Origin: Kibdelosporangium philippinense
GTDB taxonomy: Bacteria; Actinomycetota; Actinomycetes; Mycobacteriales; Pseudonocardiaceae
Direction: 5' to 3'
Assembly: GCF_021390435.2 (NCBI RefSeq)
Contig: NZ_JAJVCN010000002.1
Location: 868,001 to 932,000 of the forward strand
Length of the DNA: 64,000 nucleotides
Positions 30,998 to 41,200 of this stretch are shown piece by piece. The notes beneath the pieces were generated by a model. It was not told the origin of the DNA. It saw only the letters and a program-made list of their open reading frames with translations, and made no database searches. The position numbers and the translations under genes were made by a program. Numbering within the stretch: the first letter of the stretch is position 1; each line of letters opens with the position of its first letter.

Positions 30998-31584
30998 TCC
31001 GAGTGGTCCTAGCCGACGACGAACAGCTGACCAGGCAAGCCGTCGCCTCCCTGCTTGGCCTTGAACCGGACCTCGAAGTGGTCGCGGACGTCGACGACGG
31101 CTCGAAAGCCCTGCTCGCGATCGCCGAGCACAAGCCGGACGTGGTCGTGCTCGACGTGGAAATGCCCACAATGGACGGCCTGAAAGTGCTGGAGCTGATC
31201 GACACGAGAGCGATCATGCTCACCCGGCACGCTCGCCCAGGAGTCCTGCGCCAAGCACTCTCCCTTGGAGCCAAAGGTTTCCTGGCCAAAACCGCACCAG
31301 CCGCCCTGTTGGCAGACGTGATCCGCCGAGTGCACGCGGGAATGCGTTACGTAGACCCGGAATTCGCGGCCTCAGCCCTCGCCGAAAACCCGTGTCCGCT
31401 GACCGACCGCGAACTCGAAGTCCTGCGGATGGTCGACGACTCCCGTACGGCACCGGACATCGCCAGAGCGTTGAACCTCTCGGCAGGAACAGTCCGGAAC
31501 TACGTCTCATCGGCGATGACGAAACTAGGAGCCAAAACCCGAGCCCAAGCAGCCAAAATGGTCAGAGACAACGGCTGGATCTAG
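30994..31584 (+). CDS. Response regulator, NarL/FixJ family
   Basis: 196 residues from ATG 30994. The receiver domain has Asp8/Asp9, phosphoacceptor Asp54 (VVVLDVEMP), Thr77 and Lys99 (FLAKTAP). The C-terminal LuxR-type helix-turn-helix reads LTDRELEVLRMV, IARALNLSAGTVRNYVSSAMTKLGAKTR. Cognate to the overlapping kinase gene; the ABC operon is its most likely target. Confidence 0.93.
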   Translation: MIRVVLADDEQLTRQAVASLLGLEPDLEVVADVDDGSKALLAIAEHKPDVVVLDVEMPTMDGLKVLELIDTRAIMLTRHARPGVLRQALSLGAKGFLAKTAPAALLADVIRRVHAGMRYVDPEFAASALAENPCPLTDRELEVLRMVDDSRTAPDIARALNLSAGTVRNYVSSAMTKLGAKTRAQAAKMVRDNGWI

Positions 31585-31609
31585 CCCCCCAACCGCGTGT
31601 CCACCGGCT

Positions 31610-31697
31610 CCGTCATGGTGAGTTGAACCCGCGAGCGGCGCCCGGCGGGTACCAGCCGCGCTGGAAGCGAGTCGAGCAGTTTGACTCACCGTGACGG
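31610..31697. repeat. 88-bp inverted-repeat element, copy 2
   Basis: It begins CCGTCATGGTGAG and ends CTCACCGTGACGG, and shares AGTTGAAC, GCGAGCGGCG and GCGAGTCGAGCAGTTTGAC with the copy at 462-547. Copy 1 has CCGGCA/TGCCGG ends, this copy CCGTCA/TGACGG, a paired change. Confidence 0.75.
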
Positions 31698-31701
31698 AAC
31701 G

Positions 31702-31874
31702 GTGGACACGCGCCAAGGGCGGTGCAACGCAAGATGCCCTGAGGGATGAGCCCCGAAGCGCAAAGAACCCCGCTGGAACAGGACAAGCCCGCAAGCAACG
31801 GTCAACACGGTGTGCCGCAACGGTGGACACGGTGTGCTGGAACGGTGGACACGGTGTTCAGGAACGGTGGACAC
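31702..31874. repeat. 22-bp repeat array between two convergent genes
   Basis: GTGGACAC at 31702 (single) and at 31823, 31845 and 31867 (exact 22-base period). The array ends 16 bases before the 3' end of the ADP-ribosylglycohydrolase gene. The 305 bases between the regulator and that gene hold only this array and the 88-bp element. Confidence 0.85.
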
Positions 31875-31889
31875 GGCGGTGGGGTGGGG

Positions 31890-32978
31890 TCAGCGTTTCT
31901 GGGAGAAGGGGAACCAGCTGTAGAACTCGTCGCTGTACATCGGTTCCTCGCTGAATTCGCGGCGTACCTGGTAGGCCAATGTGCTCATCCGCTCACTCAA
32001 CTCCACCTGTGCGACCAGGTCCTCGGGCAGATGGTTCCCGCCACCCGAAACCCCATACAGCGCACCAGCCAAAGCCCCGGTCGCCGCGCTGTCGCCATTG
32101 ATGGTGATCGCGCGACCCACCACATACTCGAACCGGTGGTCCGAGATCGCCGCCCGGGCCGCGATCGCCAGCGCTCCAAGGGCAGTAGTGCTGTCGCCGA
32201 AGCTTTCGATCGTCGCGGGATCAAGCTTCGCGTCAGCCGAGAACTGCGCGTCCACGACCCTGCTCAGCGTGTCGTGGACCTCCTCATGCCCTTTCCACCG
32301 GGTCAGGTAAGTGCGCGCCGCATCGATGGCACGCACAAGGTTCCTGACCCGCAAGCAGTAATGAACAATCACCGCATAAGCGCCCGCGGCGAGATAAGCG
32401 TTCGGATGCCCGTGAGTCAAAGCCGCGATACGAGCACCAATGTCGAACACCTCGGCCATGTCACTGCTCCACAGCGCGGCAACCCCTGCCCGGCTCAACA
32501 CCGAGCTGCCCTGGGAGTTGTTCAGCGGATTGCCGAACGTTCCGAACGTGCCGTCGTCCATGTAGTGCCGGATCGCGTCGACTGTGGCGCGATCAGCCCA
32601 GCGGCGCTCGAAAAGCTCGTTCGCGCGCGGGAACCAGCCGTCCTGCTCCATCACCAACCACCGGCGCAGGCCCAGTTTGACCTCGTTCACCGGGTCGGTG
32701 CGCTCAAACCAAGTCGCACGGACATGCGCACGGACCATCGCGTCCATCGACAGCAACATCAGTTGTGTGTCCGAGGTGATCGCGCCTGGTTTGCCGAACA
32801 CGTCGGAGAACTGCATCGGGCCGTGTTCGCCGTAGCGCTTCTGGATGTCCGCGGCCGAGTTGAACTGGACCGACGCGCCCAGCGCGCCGCCGATCGCCGC
32901 GCCTTTCATCCACCCCGGCAGGGCGATGTCGACCCCGTTGAGGTTACGAACGTCAAGTCCTGTCTTCCACTCCGGCAT
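31890..32978 (-). CDS. ADP-ribosylglycohydrolase family protein, probable immunity enzyme
   Basis: 362 residues from ATG 32978, overlapping the upstream gene stop by ATGA. The DraG/ARH fold is indicated by GAAIGGALGAS near the start and the metal-binding INGDSAATGALAGALYG near residue 300. Family members remove ADP-ribose from modified arginine or related residues. It is the last gene of an operon whose toxin carries an arginine-type ADP-ribosyltransferase domain, so reversing self-intoxication is the natural role (inference). The first acidic metal ligands typical of ARH1 (G-D-x-x-G) are less clear here, where GGALGAS is seen, so catalysis needs support. Confidence 0.8.
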   Translation of the reverse strand: MPEWKTGLDVRNLNGVDIALPGWMKGAAIGGALGASVQFNSAADIQKRYGEHGPMQFSDVFGKPGAITSDTQLMLLSMDAMVRAHVRATWFERTDPVNEVKLGLRRWLVMEQDGWFPRANELFERRWADRATVDAIRHYMDDGTFGTFGNPLNNSQGSSVLSRAGVAALWSSDMAEVFDIGARIAALTHGHPNAYLAAGAYAVIVHYCLRVRNLVRAIDAARTYLTRWKGHEEVHDTLSRVVDAQFSADAKLDPATIESFGDSTTALGALAIAARAAISDHRFEYVVGRAITINGDSAATGALAGALYGVSGGGNHLPEDLVAQVELSERMSTLAYQVRREFSEEPMYSDEFYSWFPFSQKR

Positions 32979-34801
32979 CACGAACCGTCCGCTCCGGACA
33001 ACTCCACGATCTGGCCCCAGTGCAGGTATCCCTCGGTTGCCAGCGGCAGGATGTACGCCTGCGCCCCGCCCGGCCGGTTCTCGCTGCCCTTGGTCAGGCA
33101 CGAAACGATCGTCCACTCGCCGGTCAGCCGCAGCCGTCGTGGCTCGGAATCCCCATGCAGCACAGGAACAATCTGCTCAGCCGTGGTGCCGGGCGCGTAG
33201 ACGAGGTTCGAGTTGGGCGGGCCGAACTGCTCGACATCGAAGTCGCTGACCGTGATGTACGTGAAGTGCTCGAAGTTGTCCAACGGCGGCGACGGCGGAA
33301 TCGGCAGGTCGAGGACCTCGTAGGGGTCAAGCACCTCGTTCGGCTCACGCTGCAGGTTCGGGTAGTTCTGCCACAGCTGGCCGATGATGTACGTCGCCGC
33401 CTGGCCGACCGTGTCGAAGACGTGCTCGAGCTCGCGCCGGTCGTCCTCCTCGGTGTACCAGAACGCGGCCCAGCGGTCGCCTTCCCTGACCATGCACCAG
33501 GCCTGGTCCTTCAGCCTGCCAGAGCTGTAGTAGCGCCTGCTGACCCGGAATCGGGCCGCCATGTCCGCGATCGCGTACGCGGCGCGGTCGTAGTCCTCCC
33601 ACGCCGAAGTTTCGCTTTCGGGCCTGCCCATCGCCAGCGCGGACGCGCGGTCCAATGCGAACCTCGGCACGCTGCGCGGCGGCTCGTAACCCATGTCGCG
33701 GATGTGCTGGACGAAGTCAGGCGCGGGCGGAATCCCGTGCTTGCGCAGGTAATACGCCGACGCGGCCGTCCACACCCATTTGCCGTCGGTCAGGAACGCC
33801 ATCGGCACAAGGCTGTCGCGCTCCGGGTGCAGCAGGTCGGGGGAGAAGCCGCGCGACGACAGAACGACCTTGCCGTTGTCCAAATAGGACAGGATGGCGT
33901 CGCGTTCGGCGGTGGTGAGCGATGGCCGGTACACGTACGGCCGCTCATTGCTGGTGAACCCGTCGAACAGCCTGGCGATCAGGGTGTACGGCTTCTGCTC
34001 CGGCTGGTCCCGGTCGTCTTGCGCGATCTCGGCGCGATGTGCCTGCGCCGCCAACTCGTAGGCGACCAACGCCGTCTGTGCCATCTTCGGCGGGATCGCC
34101 TCCGCATGCCTTGGCAGGACACGAAGATCGCTGAAGCTGCCCTGCGCGTCGCTGTCGTCGGGGAAGTCGAAGTCGAACTCGATGCTCGCCGGTGCGCCGC
34201 GCTTGAGCTCGTACTTCGCCTTGAACCACGTGCCCTTGGACGGCCGGTGCGACAGCATCCGCAACCGGTGGAACCAGTGCGAGACAATGGCGGGCGGCGA
34301 CCATTCGTGCACGTCGTCGTCTTCGAGAGTGACGCGAGCGCGCAACTCCAACCGGTCGCCAAGCGCGTCGCACTCGATGCTGATCTGCTGCCAGCCGTTC
34401 GGTGCACCAGCGACAAGTGAGACGCTCAAATCGGTCGCGAGCGTGCCGGTGTTGGGCTCGGGCTCGTCGTCGTCAAGCGTGACTGGGAGCGGGAAACGCA
34501 ACTCGTCCCTGGCGCCCGGCCAGACCGTCTGGCGGACCTGCCGGACCTCGGTCTGCGGATCCGGCGCCAGATAGCCAAGCAACGGATCGTGATGCTCGAT
34601 CCCGCGCACGGTCAACGTGAACAGGCCTTCCGGCTCACTCTCGGAGACGGCCCGGACGAACGAGCCGTCCTCCATCCGCTCGAAGTCGCTGGACGGCACG
34701 GTTCCGGCTGGCGCGATCAAGTCGACGGTGCCGTTCGACCGCCTGCCACACCGGTGCACGACACCGAGGTGCACTGCCAGCAGCACACTGTCCTCCCGCA
34801 T
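32978..34801 (-). CDS. Toxin-operon protein of unknown function (607 residues)
   Basis: Start ATG 34801 (MREDSVLLAVHLGVVHRCG) is four bases after the preceding gene's stop. The N-terminal third is beta-rich and acidic. The middle segment (RLFDGFTSNERPYVYRPSLTTAERDAILSYL and VPMAFLTDGKWVWTAASAYYLRKHGIPP) recalls modules beside TNT-type toxins in actinomycetes. It lacks a signal peptide and transmembrane helices. It may be an adaptor, chaperone or second immunity protein; the link is by operon position only. Confidence 0.7.
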   Translation of the reverse strand: MREDSVLLAVHLGVVHRCGRRSNGTVDLIAPAGTVPSSDFERMEDGSFVRAVSESEPEGLFTLTVRGIEHHDPLLGYLAPDPQTEVRQVRQTVWPGARDELRFPLPVTLDDDEPEPNTGTLATDLSVSLVAGAPNGWQQISIECDALGDRLELRARVTLEDDDVHEWSPPAIVSHWFHRLRMLSHRPSKGTWFKAKYELKRGAPASIEFDFDFPDDSDAQGSFSDLRVLPRHAEAIPPKMAQTALVAYELAAQAHRAEIAQDDRDQPEQKPYTLIARLFDGFTSNERPYVYRPSLTTAERDAILSYLDNGKVVLSSRGFSPDLLHPERDSLVPMAFLTDGKWVWTAASAYYLRKHGIPPAPDFVQHIRDMGYEPPRSVPRFALDRASALAMGRPESETSAWEDYDRAAYAIADMAARFRVSRRYYSSGRLKDQAWCMVREGDRWAAFWYTEEDDRRELEHVFDTVGQAATYIIGQLWQNYPNLQREPNEVLDPYEVLDLPIPPSPPLDNFEHFTYITVSDFDVEQFGPPNSNLVYAPGTTAEQIVPVLHGDSEPRRLRLTGEWTIVSCLTKGSENRPGGAQAYILPLATEGYLHWGQIVELSGADGS

Positions 34802-34805
34802 CTGC

Positions 34806-35267
34806 CTACGCCTCCCCGCCGCTTGGGCTACTCGATTCGATGGCCTTGGAGGTGTAGGTGTTGGCACCCGGTTCGCCTGCCCGGCGACGGGCGAACTCCT
34901 CGTCCCACATCTTGAAGGTCCGCTTGAATATCCCGTCGATCAGTGCGATCTCGTCCGGCGTTATCCGCCTGCCCTCGGCGCGGGCCTGTGCGTAAATGCC
35001 GTCGACCACTTCGTACAAAGCGAAGATCGGCCCATCGCCGCTGAGGAAATGCTTGCGGGCTTCTTCGGTCTCCCGGATGAACTCTTCTTCGTCGAGGGAG
35101 AAGATCTCTTGTGTCGTGGCGAACATGATCTGGGTGATGTACTTGGTGTCCGGCTCGAAGTCGCCAGTCGTCAGGTTCAACGCCAAGCCCTTCGGCCCGC
35201 CGAGGGTGCGCAGCATTTTGTAGGTGCGTGCGTACACGAGGAAGTACTCGTACTGCTCGTCCGCCAT
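34806..35267 (-). CDS. Small protein after the toxin, immunity candidate
   Basis: 153 residues from ATG 35267, overlapping the toxin stop as TGATG and preceded by GAGG; a GTG three bases earlier is possible. It is soluble, acidic and largely helical (EQYEYFLVYARTYKMLRTLGG, DEEEFIRETEEARKHFL). I do not recognise the family. A small acidic gene fused by overlap to the 3' end of a polymorphic toxin usually encodes immunity against the C-terminal domain, here the RelA/SpoT-like one. Confidence 0.7.
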   Translation of the reverse strand: MADEQYEYFLVYARTYKMLRTLGGPKGLALNLTTGDFEPDTKYITQIMFATTQEIFSLDEEEFIRETEEARKHFLSGDGPIFALYEVVDGIYAQARAEGRRITPDEIALIDGIFKRTFKMWDEEFARRRAGEPGANTYTSKAIESSSPSGGEA

Positions 35268-38200
35268 CACAGAACCTCGTTCAGTGCGTTCCAGAACAGC
35301 ACCCGCAGCCTCATGTTGACCGCTGCCATGAGTGCCCGCTCATGCGTTGTCATATCGCGTTCCTCGGCCTTCGCGACCGCTTCGAAGTCTCGTGTCACCT
35401 CATAGAGCGAGTGCTCCCATGAGCTGACGTCATCAAGGGCGGCGAGGTGCAGGCGGAATTCGGCGATGTGGTCGTTCGGCGCCATCCGGACGCTCATCTG
35501 CAGATCGCGGTATCCGCTGGCCTGTGGCTTGTCGAACCGGTCCTTGAACTTGACGATCTCTAGTCTGTTGTCCGACCGGATCACGTCCATTGCGCGGTAG
35601 ATGTTCTCGATGCTGTCGAAGGTGATCTTGGCGCCGACGAGGTCGGTCAGCAGCGACGCGTCACCGGCGTAGTCACCAAGGATCTTCGCCCGCGAACGGT
35701 GAATGTCCTTGGGCCCTGGACGGAAACCAGGTTCGCCATCGAGCTGCTGGGCGAGGTCCTTGACGATCTTGTTGAGCTCCGGCTGTGCCTTGGCGGCGTC
35801 CTTGTACCGGGCATCCAGGTACTCGTCGAGCGGAGTGTCGCCCATCGGTAGCTGGTAGGTCTCTGCCTTTTTGAAGACCCGGGTCGCGTCCTTGGCCGCA
35901 GCGGACACCTGCTGTTGCTCGGCAGTGAGCGGTGTCGGCGTGGCGGCGCCTGCTTGGACGTATGCCCGCTCAACCTGTTCCGCGCCGCGGCTGTGCACCT
36001 CGTCAACGGCGTCGGTGAGGATCGGGATCGCGTCGGGGTGCGACAGCAGCGACGAGATCGTCCTCGGGTTGCTGAGCAAGGACTTCTCGAGGTAGTCCGC
36101 CTTCTGCATCGCTTCAACGAGTTCGGGATGCTGCGGCAGGCGTTGTTTGACGAAGTCGCGGATGTCCTGCTCGACCCCGTCGACCTTGACCTTGTGCTCA
36201 GGGCCGACTGCTTGGTCCAGTGCCTCCGAGACGTTGGGGCGGTCGAGGTACTCCCGGACGTCGTCGCCGGTGAGCCGAGGTGTCGTGTCGTCTATGCCTC
36301 GGGGCGCCGCGCTTGTCGGGGCCTTCTCCGGAACGTCGTTGCCCCAATCAGGCGTGTGACCTGGTGGGTACGGATTGTTCTCGGAGATGTGGACCATGCC
36401 GTCCGGCGTGAACCGCGCCCACTGGCCGTTCGGCGGCCACTTCGACCTCGGGAAGCCACTCGCCGCGGTGTCGGCGGCGTCGACTTCGGCCGAGTACATG
36501 TTGCCGTGGTCGTCGATCCACGTGTCCCGGCGAGACGCGACGGTCTCGACGCCGAAGTGCCGTGCCACTTGCGCCGCGACACCATCGGCAGCCATGCCCA
36601 TCCTGCAGCCGGTGAACAGGAGCGGCGTCCTGCGGTCCCACGTGCCAGGTGGCAGGGCCTCGATGATGTTGATGACGTCCTCGGCGGACAACGGCCTGCC
36701 GCCGGACCGCACGAAGCCGTCCTTGGCGTGTGTGTCCACCACGAAATGGCCGGGGAACCGCTCGACCGTGCGTGCGGTGTACCGCTGTTTGTCCTCGGAC
36801 TCGTCGAACAGCGAGATACCCGCCTGCGTGTGCCGGATGTTCTCGGCGACATGCGGAAGGCGCTCGTCATCCGGGAACCTTCTGAGATCGACCGGCACGT
36901 CCTTTGGCGGTATCCGGTCTGCGGGCCGCGCGAGGATCTCGTCGAGCAACTTCTGCGCGGAAGGCGCGTCGTCGGGCCGATTGGTGAAGTCCTGCGCGGG
37001 TGTCCGCTGCTCGGGCGCCCGGGTTTCCTGACGCAGCGGCTGAGTCGTTGGTGCTTCTTCGAGGTGCGGCCGGTGCAACGGCGTCGTCGTTTGGGCACGG
37101 TCGTGGGTCGACTGCGCCGGTGGCTGCTGGATGGGTCGATGAGCCTGCGGTGGCTGCTGGGTATGTGGTTGTTGACCCGGCTGTTGTTGGGTGTGTGGCC
37201 GTTGTTGGGCTTGGTTCGGCTGGCCCGTCTGTTGTTGACCGGCTAGTTGCTGGGCTTGGTGTGGTCGCTGGCCCGCCCGTTGCGGAGCTTGCGTTGGTTG
37301 TTGCCCCGGCTGTTGCGGAGCTTGCCCCGGTTGTTGGCCGTGCTGCTGTGCGGGACGCTGCGACGGGTGCTGGCCTTGCTGCGGGTGCTGTGGCGGTACT
37401 GGCTGCCGCCCGTACTGTGGATGTTGCTGCTGTGGAACCTGCGGGTGCTGCTGCCGTTGTTGTGGCGGCTGGTTGTAGATGTTCTGGTGCTGGCGAGGCC
37501 CCTGCGCGGACTGCATGGGAATCTGCTGGCGGCCGGGGGCGTAGCCGCCCTGCTGCTGTGGCGGGGCCATCGGGCGCTGCGGCGGTGGCGGCGGAGGAAT
37601 TTCCCTGAGCTGGATGTAATGCTTGCCGGTATTGGGGTCGAAGCCAGTGCCGACGACTTTGAACTGGGTGCCGGACGGGAAAAGCACCTCGCGCTCGTTC
37701 GGCCGATGCGAGATCGGTGCGATGTCGCGGCCGGTGAGCGAGTGAATCCTCAGCTCGACTTTGCCGGGGAACTTGCTGGCCCCCTCTTGGGAGGTGCTCA
37801 GGAACCCGCGCTCGGTGATGACCGCGCCCATCGGGTACTGGCTCGCGCGAAGCGCGGGGTGCTGTGTGTTGATCACACGGCTGACCAGGCCCTGATACGG
37901 CGGAAGGTGGTTCAGCGCGGAGTTGACCGTGCGGATGTATCCGTCGTAGTGCCGCAACGTCTGGATGTCGTTGGTGCGCAAGGCATTGTTGACGGTATCG
38001 AACGTGTGATGGGCCGTGTGCCCGCGAAGGGCGATCAGCTGATCCCGCGGAACCACCTTGAACTGCTGGTGCTGCGCGACGATCCCGTCGATCTTCTCGG
38101 CGTCCTGCTCCCACATGCCGGGCGGGTAGGACTCCTTCATGTGCTGCACATCGAGCGGAGAAGCCCGGAACTGCGGCTTGTTCTCGAAGAACAGCGGAGT

Positions 38201-41200
38201 GCCCTCCGGCACAACGATCCTCGGCGGCCGTTTGTCCTCAAGCTGGGAACTGGCACTGGAATCGTCGCCGTCGTGCTGGCGAGTCCCAGCCATCCGATCC
38301 GTCAAGGACGGACGAGACGTCGTCGGCCCATTCGCGCTACCGGGCGCTTCGCCGCGCCGGTACGCGTAATCAGGCCCTTTACTGCCGACAGCACGCCAAT
38401 CCGGAACGTGTCCCGGCGGCGACGAAGTCTTGTGCGGAGTGTTGGTGCCGTCCGACTTGAAGGTCGCCCATTCGCCGTTCGGCGGCCAACCCGGACGCAT
38501 GTCCCTTGGGCCCATGTGCGAACTGCTCGCGAACAGATTGCCGCGGTCGTCGATCCACGCGTCCCGGTTGGGAGCGGTCACCTCACCGCCGAGTTCGCGG
38601 GAAAGCTGGGCCGCGAACCCATCGGGCTTCGACCCGGTCTGACAGCCGACAAGCAGAATCGGCTGCTTACCGTCCCATCCCGAAGCCCGAATGATGTCAG
38701 CGGTGTCCTTGGCGGACAGGTCACGTTCCCCGGCAAGAGCCTTGTCCGAAGTGCCGTGCACGTCGACGACGAAGTGCGTCGGATGCTTCGGAAGCCGTTG
38801 CGCGGACTGCTGATGTGACGGGAACGCCGACCCGTGGCGTTCGATGACAATGCCGGACTGGGTGGGCGTGATGTGCTGCTTGAGATCCTTGAGGTGATCC
38901 GGCAGGGCGGCCGGTTTACGTTGCGGCGCAGCAGGTCCATCATCACTGGCCCGAACCGGAGTCTCCAGATTCCCGGAGAACCGATGCGGCCCAGAGGCAG
39001 GCTGATGCCGTTGCACGGGAGGTACGGAGTCCGCGGGGCCACTGTGGTGGGGCGTCGGGCTGGAGGTGTGGTGTCCTGTGCCTGCCGGTTGCTGCGTGGG
39101 GCCAGAGGTATGCGGTGCCGGGCTTGGCGAGTGCGGTGCCGGACCTTGGGCGTGTGACGGCTGGCCCGTGGGGGTTGGGCCATTTTGCTGGTACGGCATG
39201 CCCGGTTGGTGTGTCCCTTGTGGACTGCCCTGGGGGTTGGCTGGTCCTGATTGGACAGTCGGGTGCGGGGTCTGGGACGACCCAGGCGTTGTCCCGGTCG
39301 TGTTGGTGGTTGGGATGTGCTGGCTCGGATGCGGTGTGGGAGAGGGCTGTGGGCCGCGGTCGGGAGTGGGTGCGGCGGTATCGCGGACTGCGCCACCGGG
39401 CGTGGGGTTGCCGGAGGCTGTGTCTCGGACCGTGCCGCTGGGAGTGGGGCCTTGCTGTGGTGTGGCTGTCTCGCGGACGGTGCTGCCGGGTGTGGTGTCG
39501 CGGACAGGGCCACCGGGAGTGGAGCCCTGGTGTGGAGTGGGAGTTGGTGTGGCGATGTCGCGGACCGGGCCGCCTGGTGTCGAGGTCTGGTGCGGCGTTG
39601 GGCCTGAGGCTGGTGTTTCCCTCAGAGGGCCACTGGTGGCTGTCGCGCTGTCGCGGACGGTCCCGCCCTGCGCCGGGCTGCCGGATTGCTGGTTGGGTGC
39701 GGGACTGGCGGGTGTTGCGGTGTCGCGGACTGCTCCGCCTTGCGGGGAACCACCGGGTTGCGGGCCTGATGCTGGGCTGGGGGGTGTGGCTGGGCCTCGG
39801 TCGGACTGTTGGCCGATGGGTGTGTTGCCCAGCTTGTCGGTACCTGTTGCTGGACTGCTGGAGGGCTGGCCTGTCGTGGGGTTGCCGCCGGGCGTAGAGG
39901 GTGTGTGCGTGCCTCCACCGCCTGCGGTGCCTGCCATTGGTGCGGCCATCGGCATTGGTGCCGCTCCGACCGCGCCACTTGACTGGCCGGGTGCGGGGGT
40001 CGGTCCGCCGGGTGTTGGGCTGCCTGTGACCGGGGCCGCCGGGGGTGGGCCACCCGGAGTTGGGCCGCCGGGTGTTGGCGTACCTCCTGTGACTGGGCCT
40101 CCACCTTGCGTGGGGCCTGCTGAAGGTGCGCCGCCTGAGACCGCGCCGCCGCTACCTGCTGACCCGCCACCGGATGACACCGGGCCGCCGGAAGACCCGC
40201 CAGCGGATGAGCCGCCTCCTGACGAAACCGCGCCGCCGCCGCTGGCTGGCCCGCCGGACGCCACTGCACCGCCGCTTTGCCCGCCAGACGACACGGGGCC
40301 GCCACCAGGACCGCCGCCGGAAGACGCGCCGCCGGAAGACGCAGGACCGCCCGAAGGCCCCCCGGATGACACTGGGCTGCCCCAGGAAGATCCGCCTCCG
40401 GATGGGCCGCCGCCGCTCTGCCCGCCGGACGACACGGGGCCGCCGCCAGATGACACCGGGCTGGCACCACCCGACGAACCGCCTGAGCTGAACGCGGCAG
40501 GGCTCGCTGGCGGTGCCGCTGCCCGCGGTGCGCCACCAGATGGAGACCCCGAAGACCCTGAGGAGCTGGCAGAGCCCGAAGACCCGGACCCGCCGGAAAA
40601 CGCTGCCGGGGCTGCTGGCGTCCCTTGTGGACCGGCGCCTGACTGGACAGCGCCACCGCTCGAACCGGCTTGAACCGGTGGAACCGCCGAACTCAGCCGC
40701 GACGAGCTGTCTTGAACGGACTCCGCGGACTGGACCGGCCGAGGCGCAGGCGAATCCCCCGACGCAGGTGGCGGGGCCAGTCCTGATTGGACGGTGCCGG
40801 TCTCCTCGGCGACCGGGGGCACGTCAAAGTCCGCCGGAACCCCAGCGACGTGCTGCTTCGCCCCGCTCAACCCGCCGCTGACCCCACCGGAGGTCGCACC
40901 CTGTGCCACGCTTTCCAGGCTGAAGTCCCCGGAGATGGCACCTTCCACCGCCGTTGCCGCGGCCCCGGTCACGCCTTCCTGCACGGCTTCCCTGGCGACG
41001 CTCTTGCCCAGTCCTTCGCCGAGGCCGTCGCCCATGACCTTGCCGACGCCTGCCGAAGCCGCTCCGCCGAGGACTCCGCTGATCGCGCCGGATTTCACCG
41101 CGTCCAGGGTCATTCCCGCGTCGAATTCCGAGCGGGTTCCTTTGGCCATCTGGAAGAGCTGGATTCCCGCGTCCATCGCCACGTTGGCCGCGACCTCGGT

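Noticed and set aside
39066..40673. Plus-strand 535-codon Pro/Gly-rich frame opposite the toxin linker
   Set aside because: Low-complexity antisense of the repetitive Gly/Ser/Pro linker with no ribosome-binding site or family resemblance.
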